From Scleroderma bovista (Eukaryota; Basidiomycota; Agaricomycetes; Boletales; Sclerodermataceae): a DNA stretch of 64,000 nucleotides. The DNA lies in contig JAYMGJ010000235.1 in the NCBI GenBank assembly GCA_037178675.1, forward strand, positions 1-64,000. Reading direction: 5' to 3'. Under the pieces are notes generated by a model, which made no database searches, was not told the DNA's origin, and saw only the letters and a program-made list of their open reading frames with translations. Positions 47,750 to 58,613 of this stretch are shown here, piece after piece (position 1 is the stretch's first letter; every line of letters begins with the position of its first letter). Made by a program: the position numbers and the translations under genes.

Positions 47750-49128
47750 ATGTCCCTTGGAACGGTCATCACTCTCAATGATGGGCGTACGATCCCTCAA
47801 ATCGGTCTCGGAACATGGTTATCGGAACCAAATGAGGTCCAGAACGCAGTATGTCCCTATTTATCGCTGTTAAGTTTGACGCTCGACAAGCGCTCCGTCG
47901 CGACGACAGGTCGAAATTGCTGTCCGAGCTGGATACCGCCATCTTGACCTCGCAAGAGTTTATATGAATCAAGAGGAGGTTGGACGTGCTCTGAAGAAAG
48001 TCATTCCATCTGTCGTCAAACGCGAGGATCTCTTTATCACGTCCAAGCTTTGGAACAATGCACATGAGCCCGATCAAGTTGAGTTGGCGCTTGACGAGAC
48101 GCTCAAGCAGGTCGGCTTGGAGTACTTTGATCTGTACTGTATGTTGCATGCTTACGAACAAAATGGAGTAACTGACAACTTTACCTTTTCTGGATCGCTG
48201 TAGTGGTTCACTGGCCCGTTGCCTTTCCTTCTGGAAATGACCTCTTCCCCAAAGTTCCCAACAAGCAAGATGTAGCTCTCATCGATACAGAAACCTCTTT
48301 GGTCGATACATGGAAAGCGATGATTAAGCTTCTGAACACCGGAAAGGTGCGCGAGACTCGGACACCCTCACGGTTTCTGACAGTCAACCGCCCAACAGGT
48401 CAAGAGTATTGGGGTTTCAAACTTTACCATTGCCCAGCTGCAAGGTATCATCGCCGCGACCAATACAATTCCTGTACGTGTGCATGCTCTCATTGACGTC
48501 ACACACATGTGTGGGACTCACATACCAATACAGGCAGTGAACCAGGTCGAGGCTCACCCTCTTTTGCTTCACGATGATCTCCTAGATTATTGTAAGAAAA
48601 AGGGGATCCACATCACCGCATACAGCCCCCTCGGAAACAACTGTGGGTAGAACCCTTATTCGGATACCATCATGTGTTGACTCTTGACTTTAGTGTTGGG
48701 CCTGCCGCTGCTGACGGAGCATCCAACCGTGCAAGAAGTGGCAAAGAAACTCGGTGCAACTCCCGCTCAGGTCCTGATTGCCTGGTGTGCCCATCGAGGA
48801 TACTCCGTGATCCCGAAGAGTGTCCACGAGGGTATGTCGATAGCCTCTTTGATTGACTACGCTGACTCGACACCTTAAACAGACCGGATCAAGTCGAACT
48901 TCAAGCAGGTCGAGTTGTGCAAGGAAGACTATGACAAGATTACTTTGATTGGGGCAAACAACCACCGGAGGTTTGTTCTTCCCAGCAGTCCATTGCCGCC
49001 CTTGGAAGACAGCTAACTGCTTTCGAAACAGGTTTAACATCCCCATTACTTACAAACCAAAGTGGGACATCAACGTTTTCAATGAGCCCGAAGAAAAGGT
49101 TGCCACTCACAAAGTGAAAATAGCTTGA
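47750..49128 (+). CDS. Aldo-keto reductase
   Basis: Eight exons (47750-47848, 47910-48138, 48204-48346, 48399-48473, 48534-48642, 48694-48831, 48883-48970, 49032-49128) give 325 aa. The catalytic tetrad is visible: Asp and Tyr in [14 protein letters not shown], Lys in ITSKLWN, His in [25 protein letters not shown] and TAYSPLG line the active site, and [15 protein letters not shown] binds NADPH. The enzyme probably reduces aldehydes or sugars (xylose, glycerol) in the cytosol. Exact substrate cannot be told. The CGCGGA pair and TATA box upstream suggest regulated expression. Confidence 0.93.
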
Positions 49129-49558
49129 GGGGAAGTAATCTACAATGTATTTGAACAATTTGTGCAGAAAGAAGAAATTTTGCAAAATATGAGCAATCTT
49201 GACCCATCTGGTAATCGGTGCGGAGTGTAGCTTGCTCGCTTACCACTCACGAGTCAGTATTGAGTCGGGAGTGGAAAAAGAACAAGCTGGTACGTGGCAT
49301 ACAAGCATAATCTCTCACATGTATAAATGACATAAGCGCAGCCTGCATGCCAGATACTTATGAGCAATCCAACTTAGTGGGCCATGCCGTACTCAATCTG
49401 AGGTTCGAAAGGTGGTCTTTGCATCATCACGGCTGATGCCGTACAAGTAGTTCAGACACAACAGTTTGTTCTGTTTAATAAACATAGTCAACAATTACCC
49501 TCACTAAAACCTAGTAAACAGACCCAGTTATGGCTACGTTATTGGTAGCAGATAATGT
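49129..49558. other. Intergenic between convergent genes
   Basis: About 430 AT-rich bases with no coding signal. Confidence 0.4.
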
Positions 49559-50140
49559 TCAATCAGAGCACAAATCCACATCGTAAGCGTTGAACTAATA
49601 CAAAAATGATTTCAGTCAATAACGGAGGGATGTAATGTGCAAGAACTCACGATGCACTGCTCGAACAGAACACTTGAGTTGATGATGCTCTCGAAGACCA
49701 TCTTTGCCACTATCTGGGGCAAGTGAACAGCAGGGGCACTATCAATGGCCCCTTGGATGACCTCCTGGTTTCGCGAAGGGACATTTATACTTGATTCTGT
49801 GGGCTTGAAGCGAGTAGCTTCTCGCACATATGCAGCTCTGCAATTTGCCATGAAAACCTGCTTTGGACAACTCTGCAGTGTGAACGTACCTTATTGACAG
49901 TAGTTGCAGCAGCTGTGAATCTATGGCATCTAACTCGTTCCGTATCTGATCAAGCGACGAGCAGCATGTCGTGCCATTCGAATACCTGATCGTAGGTTCG
50001 CCCCACGGAACGGTCCGATTGTCCTTCGACACCGGGAGGTCTGGCAGTGGGATATAATAGCACGAGTCGTCGGTGGACGAGCCGCGGGCAACGGTGATCC
50101 AGAGGAGTAAGCTGGCGAACAGGTAGTGCGCGGAGAACAT
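49559..50140 (-). CDS. Secreted chorismate mutase (AroQ type)
   Basis: Three minus-strand exons (50140-49890, 49837-49651, 49594-49559) give 157 aa. A signal peptide (LFASLLLWITVARG) starts the protein. The AroQ helix is seen as SLDQIRNELDAIDSQLLQLL, with the active-site Arg of the conserved R-x3-D-x2-D-x3-L-x2-L pattern, then YVREATRFK (Arg and Lys), PSRNQEVI and a helix ending SSVLFEQCI. The last exon adds a short tail after a Cys. The enzyme turns chorismate into prephenate. Secreted forms occur in plant-associated fungi, where some act on host metabolism. The target here is unknown. N-glycosylation sequons (NRT, NGT) support secretion. Confidence 0.85.
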
Positions 50141-51060
50141 GGTCGCCGTTGCAATCGTTCTCGAGACACCTCTAGAGTTGGGAACCTGGCGCCTGGGAAT
50201 GGAGCCAAATTTATGCCGTTTGAATGTGCTTGTGAATGTTCACCACTTCCGAACACTTGTCCGTCATGACTCATGAGTAACACTCAGTCTTGCCAGCCAA
50301 TCAGCATCGTTTTTTGAATAAAAATATCTTATTTTTATTTCTAATAAAATACTCGAAATGCCGCCTGCGTTGGCAGAACCCTTGCTTGACGGGAATAGCC
50401 TAAGTTCAAAATTACAGCTATTGTGAAGCAATAACTAAGTCCAAACATACGAAGATACTAGACAACGCCGAAGGACGGAACCAACTACCGCAGAGGTCGC
50501 ATTCCAGATTCACACGCTCGGCCAGGAAAGGAAGGACTTTCAAAAGTTACATATTCTCACGACTTAAGGTATTCCCAGAACCCTTGCTTGGACAGCAAGG
50601 GAATTATGGAATACTTGCTTTGAGGCTTCGCCTCGTCTCGCATAAGCATACAGATTTGAACGATTTGTTCCTCGGATTTGTGGGATGCACGATGACAGGC
50701 GCCTAGTGAGTAGGTAGCAGTCTGTAGCACGTATTTTCAATTTTCGGTCTCGAATCTCGCGTACTGCCGCAGTATGCGCGAAGGGTCTTTACTGAGTCTG
50801 GGACTCGTGTAGCAGTCACCGCCAGTTGTAAATGGACACATACCCTTTTAGCATTCATTGCCAACATATTCATGTTGCATCTAAGATCCCAACTCCTGAT
50901 TGGTGCCTTTTTTCGTCAAGTAGTCGAGACCGCACTGCACTGACTTGCTATGTACGATCTGCCAACCTCGTCACTTGACATCGGGTCATCAAGTCATCGG
51001 AAAACATCACTAGAATTTTACACTTGGTATGGTCCATGATGATATTGCAAGTCCGAGGTA
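50141..51060. other. Intergenic with nested inverted repeat
   Basis: An AT-rich stretch (50310-50355) is followed by a hairpin: CCCTTGCT (50581-50588), loop TGGAC, AGCAAGGG (50594-50601). It is nested inside GTATTCC (50569-50575) and GGAATAC (50608-50614). No coding region supported. Confidence 0.45.
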
Positions 51061-51924
51061 TCAAAGTTTGACCTCTCCGTACTTCTTCTCCTCGTATACC
51101 TTCTTCATCCGCTGCAAGATCTTTTCGAGGCTAGCCAGCCATTTGTTGAGTTCCGCATCGAGTTTCTCTCGTGAAACTGCCGGACCACCTGCTGGGTCTG
51201 ACGCAAGCTTGTCATAGAAGGTCTTGCGATACGGACATGCTTTCATGGCAATCTATCGAGAATGAGTCTTTCGTATTAGATTGACGCATCCGAACAAAAC
51301 TCACTGCAAACACTCCCTTAACGACAAAATTGTGGTAGTGCTTCAAAGTCGCCTCGTACCCCGACGTGAAGGCTTTCGAGAGTTCGACTCCGGCATCCGC
51401 CTGCGCGGCGTGCAGCGCTTTGTAGGTGAACGCGAGACCACGAAGCAGCCACATCAGCCCTTCTGTGGCGGTTTGCTTCTTTTCGGACCGTTCGTTGAAT
51501 AGGAGGAGTTCCAAGGTGGTTGATTGGGTAGAGTGAGTATTGTACCGCGTACGGACTTTCTGTGAAATAGGAAACAAAGTGAGCGATGAAAAGGGATTGA
51601 CGCGATGTCTACCGTAATGTTTCCTTCGAGATCGCTCACGACGGGCGCAAACGCAGGGTTCTCGAGAAGCTCTATGATTATTGGGCACGACGGATCGCAC
51701 GATTAAGATGTGGGTGTCCATTAAACGCCAGGTGCCCAAAGATTAGCGTTACGCACTGAATAGCTTCACGACTCCCTCTGCAGCCTCGAGGAACGCAAGC
51801 GTGTCAACACCGTCCTCCGTGACACCAACATCAGAAAAAGACTGGGAGATAAGCACATGGATCAAAGTTTAGATCGTTTTATCTACGAGCAGAATACCTT
51901 GATGGTTTCCAGAAAGGGTGCCAT
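51061..51924 (-). CDS. GLTP: Glycolipid transfer protein
   Basis: Five minus-strand exons (51924-51898, 51841-51757, 51671-51613, 51559-51305, 51252-51061) give 205 aa, the normal size for GLTP and fungal HET-C2. The all-helical domain carries the glycolipid headgroup site: VVSDLEGNITKV (Asp, Asn, Lys), GLMWLLRGLAF (Trp) and LKHYHNFVVKG (His). It moves glycosphingolipids between membranes in the cytosol. In Podospora HET-C2 also takes part in heterokaryon incompatibility. All junctions keep frame. The N-terminus MAPFLETIK fits the family. Confidence 0.93.
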
Positions 51925-52066
51925 GTCTGAAGCCTACCAGTGAAGAGCTCAGAAGGGTGTCCTTTGTACTTATGTAATTATACACCTTGCTACCATTCCT
52001 GCTGGCACTTCACTCGGACTCCAGCCTTTTCATTTCACATCTTTAATCTCACAGAAAACGCTGAGA

Positions 52067-52260
52067 ATGGCTCCTGAACACTTCAGCAAGTTTTTGTCAG
52101 CACTGCCGTTCAGGAAATCTGGGCGGCGTGCTTCAGATAGATCCAACGAAGCGAGTTAGTAGCTGGTTCTAGCCATCATGACTGTGTGTCCATTATCCAA
52201 TATTGACAGACATGATCGCATTGGTCACTTCACTTCAGAATCCTCGTCTTGACATTACGA
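52067..52260 (+). pseudogene. Gene fragment, origin unknown
   Basis: An ATG at 52067 opens a basic, serine-rich N-terminus (FSKFLSALPFRKSGRR). A plausible intron (GTTAGT donor about 52155, TTGACAG acceptor about 52209) leads to IALVTSLQNPRLDITT. Beyond about 52263 no continuing exon is found. I see it as a truncated gene start; the parent family is not recognised. Confidence 0.3.
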
Positions 52261-52412
52261 CAGGTAGACACATTTTGAACAAGTACAAAATTAGAAAAAA
52301 ATTGCAAGGCCTATTTGCCCAGTGCCAACTTCAAGGGTTCAGTGCACTTCGACATGTCGAATGCCCACCAAACTTCCACTTCGATTCGGCTTGATCCGGT
52401 TGGCCACACTAT

Positions 52413-52804
52413 TTATTTCTTGCAATCATGTTTACCGGAGGAGTTAACTGTGCAAGTGTACCCATTGAGACAGCCTGGATGAGGCCCCTTGTAAGCAACC
52501 AAAAAAATGACTTGCTATTGAATTCTTACATCCAAACTCTGCGTCATTGCAACAATGCCAGCCTTGCTGGCAACACGAATGGCCACCAGTGCACAAGTAG
52601 GCTGTGTATAAAGCAGGCTGAGAGTTAGTGGAGTTGAATATCGTATGGCTCATATGACTCACCATGCGGAGCATCACAACCGGGGGTCCTCCTCGCAAGC
52701 CTCACAACCATGTCATTCGCCTGCATGTGCGGGATACTTTCCGCAGCTACAAGAACAATGTACGAAAAGAACAGCAAGGACGGGACACTAAGGAAACGGG
52801 CCAT
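52413..52804 (-). CDS. Secreted cysteine-rich peptide precursor, granulin-like spacing with a Kex2 site
   Basis: Three minus-strand exons (52804-52663, 52601-52530, 52474-52413) give 91 aa. A signal peptide (MARFLSVPSLLFFSYIVLVA) is followed by a short pro-region ending in LARR, a Kex2-like dibasic site. The mature part of about 52 residues has ten cysteines spaced C-x7-C-x5-CC-x5-CC-x6-CC-x5-C-x9-C (HSCC, WHCC, FGCC among them), recalling the CC-CC-CC ladder of granulin half-domains. No long ORF spans it; the junctions were found by frame and cysteine pattern. Such peptides are often secreted signals or antimicrobials, but the role here is unknown. Confidence 0.7.
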
Positions 52805-53445
52805 TTTGACAGGCAGGAGGCGAAGATATGTTTGATGAATGGTGCCTCCTGTCTGCATTTTATATCCGGGAGGGGAACAAAATTTTCAAACCACCATGGA
52901 TTTGGTCATTCCTATGGGTTCGGTTATTTGATTTCGCAAATATATTTTCCTGAATTTTCCTGCAGTGCTTCCGGCCTATGTGGGGTCTGACAAATAAAAA
53001 GTAGTGACCTTCAGGGCATGCTGTTCATGGTTCAGCCTGGGCCAATATGATTCCCTGTTTATGTTTCTGATTGGGGCCCAGTCGTAACAATTGTCTTACT
53101 GGTTTGGTTGGTCGATTCCCGAGGACCACCTCTTGGTCGCAGATTCTGGGTGCAACATTTCCTGGAAAATACAGAAATCGTCGGGACCAGATGCCTCTCA
53201 TACAAACATTATTTTCACATTGTAGTCAGTCTTTCTTCCTCAGTCGTTCCATTCGTCCGACTGAGGTTCATTTCTTTAGGTTATGAGCCCTGCGCATTCA
53301 AGAGCGTAAAAGACCCAACTACGGATCGCCAGAGCATACTATCGGCCCCCTAATACCCTCAGTGCTTTCCTGCACTCTCATCGACAAAATTCAGCCCTAT
53401 TGAAATCTTTTCGCGGATTGACGACTGGGTTCGGTCAATATGGCC
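52805..53445. other. Intergenic, no gene seen
   Basis: Promoter region of the cysteine-rich peptide gene and about 500 bases of non-coding sequence. Confidence 0.4.
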
Positions 53446-53703
53446 ATGTCTTCGACTTCGAATCTAACGCAACGGCCAGGGATATCGTCATCGTAGGATT
53501 TCCCACTTGTGTCCGCCATGTTCCCCAAAGGCGACACAGATCGACTCGAGGGCGCAGACGGATACTTTGTGTGGGCCCTCCGAATGAAAAATGTGTTTGA
53601 GTATTGCGGACACGACTGGTCCGACTGCTGGGAACCAGGTAGTAGTAAAAAGGTTCAGGGCCTGAAGCACAAGCAAGAAGAAGGCGAAGGCGAACGTAAC
53701 TGA
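53446..53703 (+). mobile_element. Ty1/copia gag relic
   Basis: A frame from ATG 53446 encodes a Ser/Thr-rich start, then a stop codon near 53494, then FPLVSAMFPK, RLEGADGYFVWALRMKNVFEYCG. The L-x-G-x-x-x-Y/F-x-x-W-x-x-R-M-K-N pattern is that of the N-terminal part of copia gag proteins. No other element part (protease, integrase, reverse transcriptase) or long terminal repeat is seen nearby. It is a short inactive fragment. Confidence 0.5.
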
Positions 53704-54815
53704 TGAGGAGAGGGGTGGGAGAGGGGTATAGCTAACCCGCGGGGAACACGGGTACGGGTATTCGAATCTCCGATCTGGCCGCACAATTTGGTGCCCATAG
53801 TAAGCGCAAGTAGAAACACGTCAATCCGGACAACTGCACGATCTCTCACTCGGGTGAACGGGATGAACCATACTGGAAGAAAGATGACTGCCATCAAACG
53901 TGGTTGATCGGATGGCTGTGTTCTCATCCAGATTCGTATTTCATGGGCGTTTTGTATTCGCCAGCCCGACAACGTTGGCAGTAGTGTGGCTGATTGACAC
54001 CCATGGGCCTTCGCTGTCCTGGTAGTGCTCACTCCTACGACTAATGTTAGAGACAGGAATACGATGAAGCTTGGACGTCATGATCCTTGACGCGGTATGT
54101 ACGAGGTTTTCTTGCAAATGCGTCAGACCAGGACCGCTAACCTATCCTTGAATACGAGGCGGGAGTCTCAGATCCCGAAGTTATACCAATGACACGTGAT
54201 GCGGTAGACCAGTCAATGCAGTGAAATTGGACTTTGCACTCGCATGCAACGAGAACTATCAAGAAGCATATCAAAAGGACATCGATTCTCTCTCATAACA
54301 AACGTAACGTATGCGTCCGATGGCCACTCTGCAAGACTGTCGCACTGACAGTGACTTTCACCCGATCACCTCATGATATCTTCTGCTGCTTGAAGAGATG
54401 GCGGCACCTGGAACGGCGCCACAGACGAGGAACTGAAGCAGATTCCGGTGATTGTGACGAATATCTCAGGTAGGGTTAAATAGTACATATTATGGCAGGA
54501 GACTAAATCGTTGAAATGCAGACCCGACATGTAAGTCAGTGAGGCTCTGCGTTGAACGATACAATCAGATACGGAGACGTTTCGCAAGCTCAAGATGCCC
54601 TGTACATTTTCGGTGAGCTTGAACAGAAAATGGAAGTTTTCAGTGAGAGATGCTGGCAATGGAGCTACTCTACACATGTATACAAGGATGCCAACTACGG
54701 TGGGTGTTACATGGGCCAAGATCAAGAATTCTTTTTTGTCTCTCTCTCCAACCATGGTACTGCACAGGAAATCCACAAATCATAAAGGGAATGAGATTTT
54801 GTGCTGCAACGGCCC
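53704..54815. other. 1.1 kb with no supportable gene
   Basis: A minus-strand ORF of 136 codons at 54366-54776 has no recognisable domain or splice support. Nothing else stands out. Confidence 0.35.
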
Positions 54816-55762
54816 TCAAGCATCCCATTTTGGAAGAGGGGGACGAGGGGGAGGTCGTGTGCGCCAGCCCTTTGCTCCCGAGTTGGATTTCTCCTGTGGA
54901 GGGCTGGGCTGTTCCGCTACCGGCGCCACCGGAGGTCCCGGAAGAGTCTGTGGTAGATCGTCCCTCTCGCCTTTCCCTGAGGTGCACTTCTGATCCGGAG
55001 GTTTTGAAGCAACGCTATTAACTACGACTGCTGAGCCTGATGTTTTAGGGCACGAATGTTCATGTAGCGGAAAGACCAGTGGTTGATGCTGGTGCCGAAG
55101 CGACTGTGGAATCAGAGAAACCATCAACATTAGTCGTCTTCCAGCAAACGGAGAGCTACATACGTTCCTAGGACTTCCTGGCCAATTCCCGTTCTCCGTC
55201 TTTCTGTCCAAGGTCCCAGACAACGGTGCACCGGCATGCACATAGCTCAGTCTACCCTTTGGCATCGGTGGACGGCGCACTTTGAGTCGAAAGCGAGGTC
55301 TAGCATAGGGAAACTTAGGCTGTATTGCTTCCACGGCTGGTTGCGGAGGGTCTGGATCGTCGGAAGAGAGTATGAAACCATCGGAGAACGAGAGATCCCC
55401 GTAGCTGCTCAAGGTATGTTGTTCTAATTCAGGGTCCTCATCCTGGGATGAGGATGCGTTTTTGCCCGAAGACGTCGCCGACGTGGCGCGGGATATTGAA
55501 TCCTGAGGGACGGGCACCGCAACGAGATGGTAGCGCCCTTCGTTGAGGGCCTTTGGAGGTGGAGTGGGCTGTTGGCGAAGATATATCAGCATCGGAATAC
55601 ATGTAGTCAGGTTTTGGGGCGACTCACAGGCAAAACTTGGAGAGGGACGTTCAGAGTCAGGCCAGGCATTGCTACTAGACTGTCGGGCAGTCTTGAATCG
55701 AGTGTATTTATACGTCCTGAGAACCTCGCCAGCCCTGTGGCATATGATTCCACAGCACTCAT
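54816..55762 (-). CDS. Uncharacterised proline- and serine-rich protein
   Basis: Minus-strand exons 55762-55628 and 55568-54816 give 295 aa. An optional 60-base in-frame intron at 55163-55104 has proper GT-AG ends and would shorten the product to 275 aa. The N-terminal 60 residues (MSAVESYATGLARFSGRIN, PLQVLPPTPPPKALNEGRYH) look conserved. The rest is rich in Pro, Ser and acidic residues, with an RPRFRLKVRRPPMPKGRLS basic patch and a C-terminal RPPPPRPPLPKWD-like proline run. No domain is recognised. It is divergent from the Sld7-like gene with 124 bases between start codons. Confidence 0.6.
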
Positions 55763-55886
55763 TTCCTATTGTCGTCCACTCGCAAAGGAATAGGGGCAGA
55801 GACGCGCGTACGTAATAGGAATGGTCACGTGGTGTCAACGCGTCTGGACATGTGACTGAGTTGAGAACCATCCCCCTCGCACATCG
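55763..55886. promoter_or_regulatory. 124-base divergent promoter with E-box and MCB box
   Basis: CACGTG at 55826-55831 and ACGCGT at 55838-55843 lie 44-61 bases before the start of the Sld7-like gene. The E-box-then-MCB order, six bases apart, repeats the arrangement in the thymidylate synthase promoter, where the gap is four. Confidence 0.55.
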
Positions 55887-57510
55887 ATGCCATCCATTAC
55901 GATCACTGATGCTACCCCTACTAAACATGTACCCTCGTCATCGCAGTCACCGATACCTGCTTCTTGCGCTTTACCTTCCTCCAGTTCTTATCGTCTCCTC
56001 TACCGCGGTGCACTATCTCTCCCGGATTCACATATTCTGCTGGACGGTTTAACATTTTCTGCACGTCTTCCTGGAAATATTAGACAATCACTTTATGATT
56101 CCCCGTCAAATTTACCATCGTCAGATTCCCTCATACGGGACTTGATTCATAATCCTCTTGCTCTCGCCTTAGAAAGCATGCGCGGGCGGCCTTCCCTCCG
56201 CTTCAAAGGTACGGTTCGCCTTAAGGACATCTGGATGGATGAAACAGGTGAAGTTTACATGTGCGTTACGTCTCCTTGTTTATCCGAAACATATCATATT
56301 GTGCCTCTGCGCCACAGGGATATTCATGATTCGGCGACTCTGAGTAGGGTGTACTTTGAAAACACCTTCTGCCTAGCGCCTCTCATTACCGTGCCCTGCG
56401 GGGCTGGAAGCGTGCATAGGACAGAAATGGGTGTGCGCGTTGCACTGGGGGACACAGGTAGCCACTTACATATGACCATGATTTATTCCAAAGGTGATGT
56501 TTTTATCCGTTTCAGATGGTCTGGAAACGACAGAAGTTATTATTTATGGGGAGACAACCAACACTCTTCATGTTCCCGGAGCTGTGTCGTCCTCAACTTC
56601 TCACACGCCTCCTTTGGTGGTTCGGGTCGCCCGCATTACACCTGCCGCACGTGCTCCCCGCCCCGATGATCCCACACCTCGCAAACCGCCAGCCCAATCG
56701 TTTATCGGATCACTCGGAGCTAGCAAACGGATAAGTGTGCGTCCCATGACTATTAAAGTCAGTGGCGTTGCCGAGCAAGGCGAAGAAGATAATGTTGTAC
56801 GTCGCGCAAAGGAAGTCATGCTGCATCTGCCCAGGCAAACTGGCGTGCCCAGTGCGGTAGAACGCAAGGCACAGAGATCAAAGCAGAAAAACAAAGAGTC
56901 GGGGAAGGACCAGCCCAAACCAAGGGGGTGTGCTGTGTTCAAGGTACCAGACGTACCACAGAAAGCACGCAGGAACGACACCAGGTCAGACGTATTCGGG
57001 GCTGTCGAACACCCTCCAGATCCGGTGAACGGAAGTGGGGGCACAGGGAAAGGGAAGGGAAGGGCAGTTGATGTAGCGATTGAAGTGGAGGGGAATGAAT
57101 GTATTGAGTCAACTGAGGCTGCAAACAAACTGGTACGTGAACTCATGTCCAAGGCGAGATATGCTCACAAGGGACGCAGGTCATAAAACGATCGGCTGTT
57201 CGACGCCTGACCCAAGCTGGAATTCCGCATACTCACCCTGAGTTTAAAGATCTTTACGGGTTCATTTACAGAGGGACTTCATTTGCACTAGTAAGTCGAT
57301 TCCTTTTTTATTACTAGTGTCGTTCATCACTTCCCATCGTTGATCTCACAGCGTGCCCAGGTGAAGACTGCAAGTCTGAGCCTCCACGCAGTAAATGCAC
57401 TAGTTGAAGCGCATGTCAAGCTTTATGTGGTGTCAGATGAGAGAGCCGTGCAGACAGTGGGTAACACTGCAGCGAACAGTCAGGATGTTTTTCATACTGA
57501 TCGGCAATGA
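55887..57510 (+). CDS. Putative Sld7-type DNA replication initiation factor
   Basis: Exons 55887-56260, 56318-56457, 56516-57132, 57180-57290 and 57352-57510 give 466 aa. The N-terminal 200 residues are globular (YRLLYRGALSLPDSHILLDG, RFKGTVRLKDIWMDETGEVY, STRVYFENTF-like strands). The middle is disordered and basic. The last 70 residues (VIKRSAVRRLTQAGIPHTHP, EFKDLYGFIYRGTSFAL, LHAVNALVEAHVKLYV) resemble the C-terminal domain of Sld7, the partner of Sld3 in origin firing. That match is from memory and needs a profile search. The MCB box upstream fits a replication role. Frames are kept over all junctions. Confidence 0.55.
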
Positions 57511-58613
57511 AGTGAACGTCCCTGGCTCGCTTTCATTGCGTTGCAATTTCGTATGACCTGTTCCGTCTGGTGAGTGCATGGAAGGCTAGTTGTCGCTGCG
57601 AACATTATAGCAAGGCTGAGATTACAGCTGAGAAATACCACTGATCAAATGTGTTCGCGGTCTGTCCGTCCCGATCTGTCACAGCACACCCTTTGCACAA
57701 TGGGCTGGGCTGTTTGATCGTTTACAGGCCACTCGATTTCAGGACTATACTAATGTGGATATCCCCTTCAATTTATCGAGACCCTGGAAAAATATGGGTC
57801 ATTACGGTACATAGGCCAGCGGTTCGCTCTTTTCGGGTGATGAACTTCGACTATTATTTCATATACTTCCTCACCAGGCCTTATTCTTCGATTCAACTTC
57901 CCATAACCTAATGAGTGCGCTTGCCCAATTGGACACGCGTTCACAATGTGGAATTTCTTTTGGGAACGAAACTTACCATTTTTCTCCTTTCAGCAATCAT
58001 GCTAAATCAGTTTCGCCTAGGGATCGTAAAAAATAAACACTAGGAGCAACCCTTTGATACCGTCCTCGCCGATGCAGTCTCATTTACCTCAGAGTTTCAG
58101 GGTGCGTCCAGTTCATAGTGCTCAGGTCACTACAACTTCCAGTATTTCACTGCTATCACGCCGGCACCGCATCATCGTGTTGTAGCTTCAGTTCCTTCCA
58201 CTTATCGTTTCCATTGGAAGCGTCTTCCGATATCACGAGTTTGAATTGCCATTGATGATTCACAGTTAGTGTGACCAACACCAAGAGGACTCCTGGGACA
58301 GTTCCGCAATAGCTTATTTCCTCACCTGACAGCATCTGGAATCGTTGCAGGTGCGTGTTTCTTGTGGCCCATGATCTACTGCGACAGTACGTCTACCTCG
58401 AGGCTTCTGGCTTCGGAACTCCTGTTGCTCATTCCCGCGAACACGTTGGTTCCAGAGAGCTACTACGGAAGATTGGGCTGCTCGTACAGTCCTACTTAAT
58501 GGATATACTAGTAACTAGTGACAATAGGAGATGGATAATATACGGGTGCATAAAACATTATCATAGCCATGGTCATAATTATAATCATAAATATTGTTCC
58601 CTTGAGCGGGCTC
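57511..58613. other. 1.1 kb with no supportable gene
   Basis: Short ORFs only. The region separates the tail of the Sld7-like gene from the tail of a minus-strand gene. Confidence 0.4.

Noticed and set aside
24041..50140. Idea that the DUF98/chorismate-lyase-like gene and the secreted chorismate mutase form a chorismate pathway
   Set aside because: They are 25 kb apart with unrelated genes between, one is secreted and the other not, and no pathway link is visible.
53700..53800. Possible tRNA T-arm near ATTCGAATCT
   Set aside because: No acceptor, D or anticodon stem can be folded around it.
54366..54776. 136-codon minus-strand ORF
   Set aside because: No similarity recognised and no supporting splice sites.
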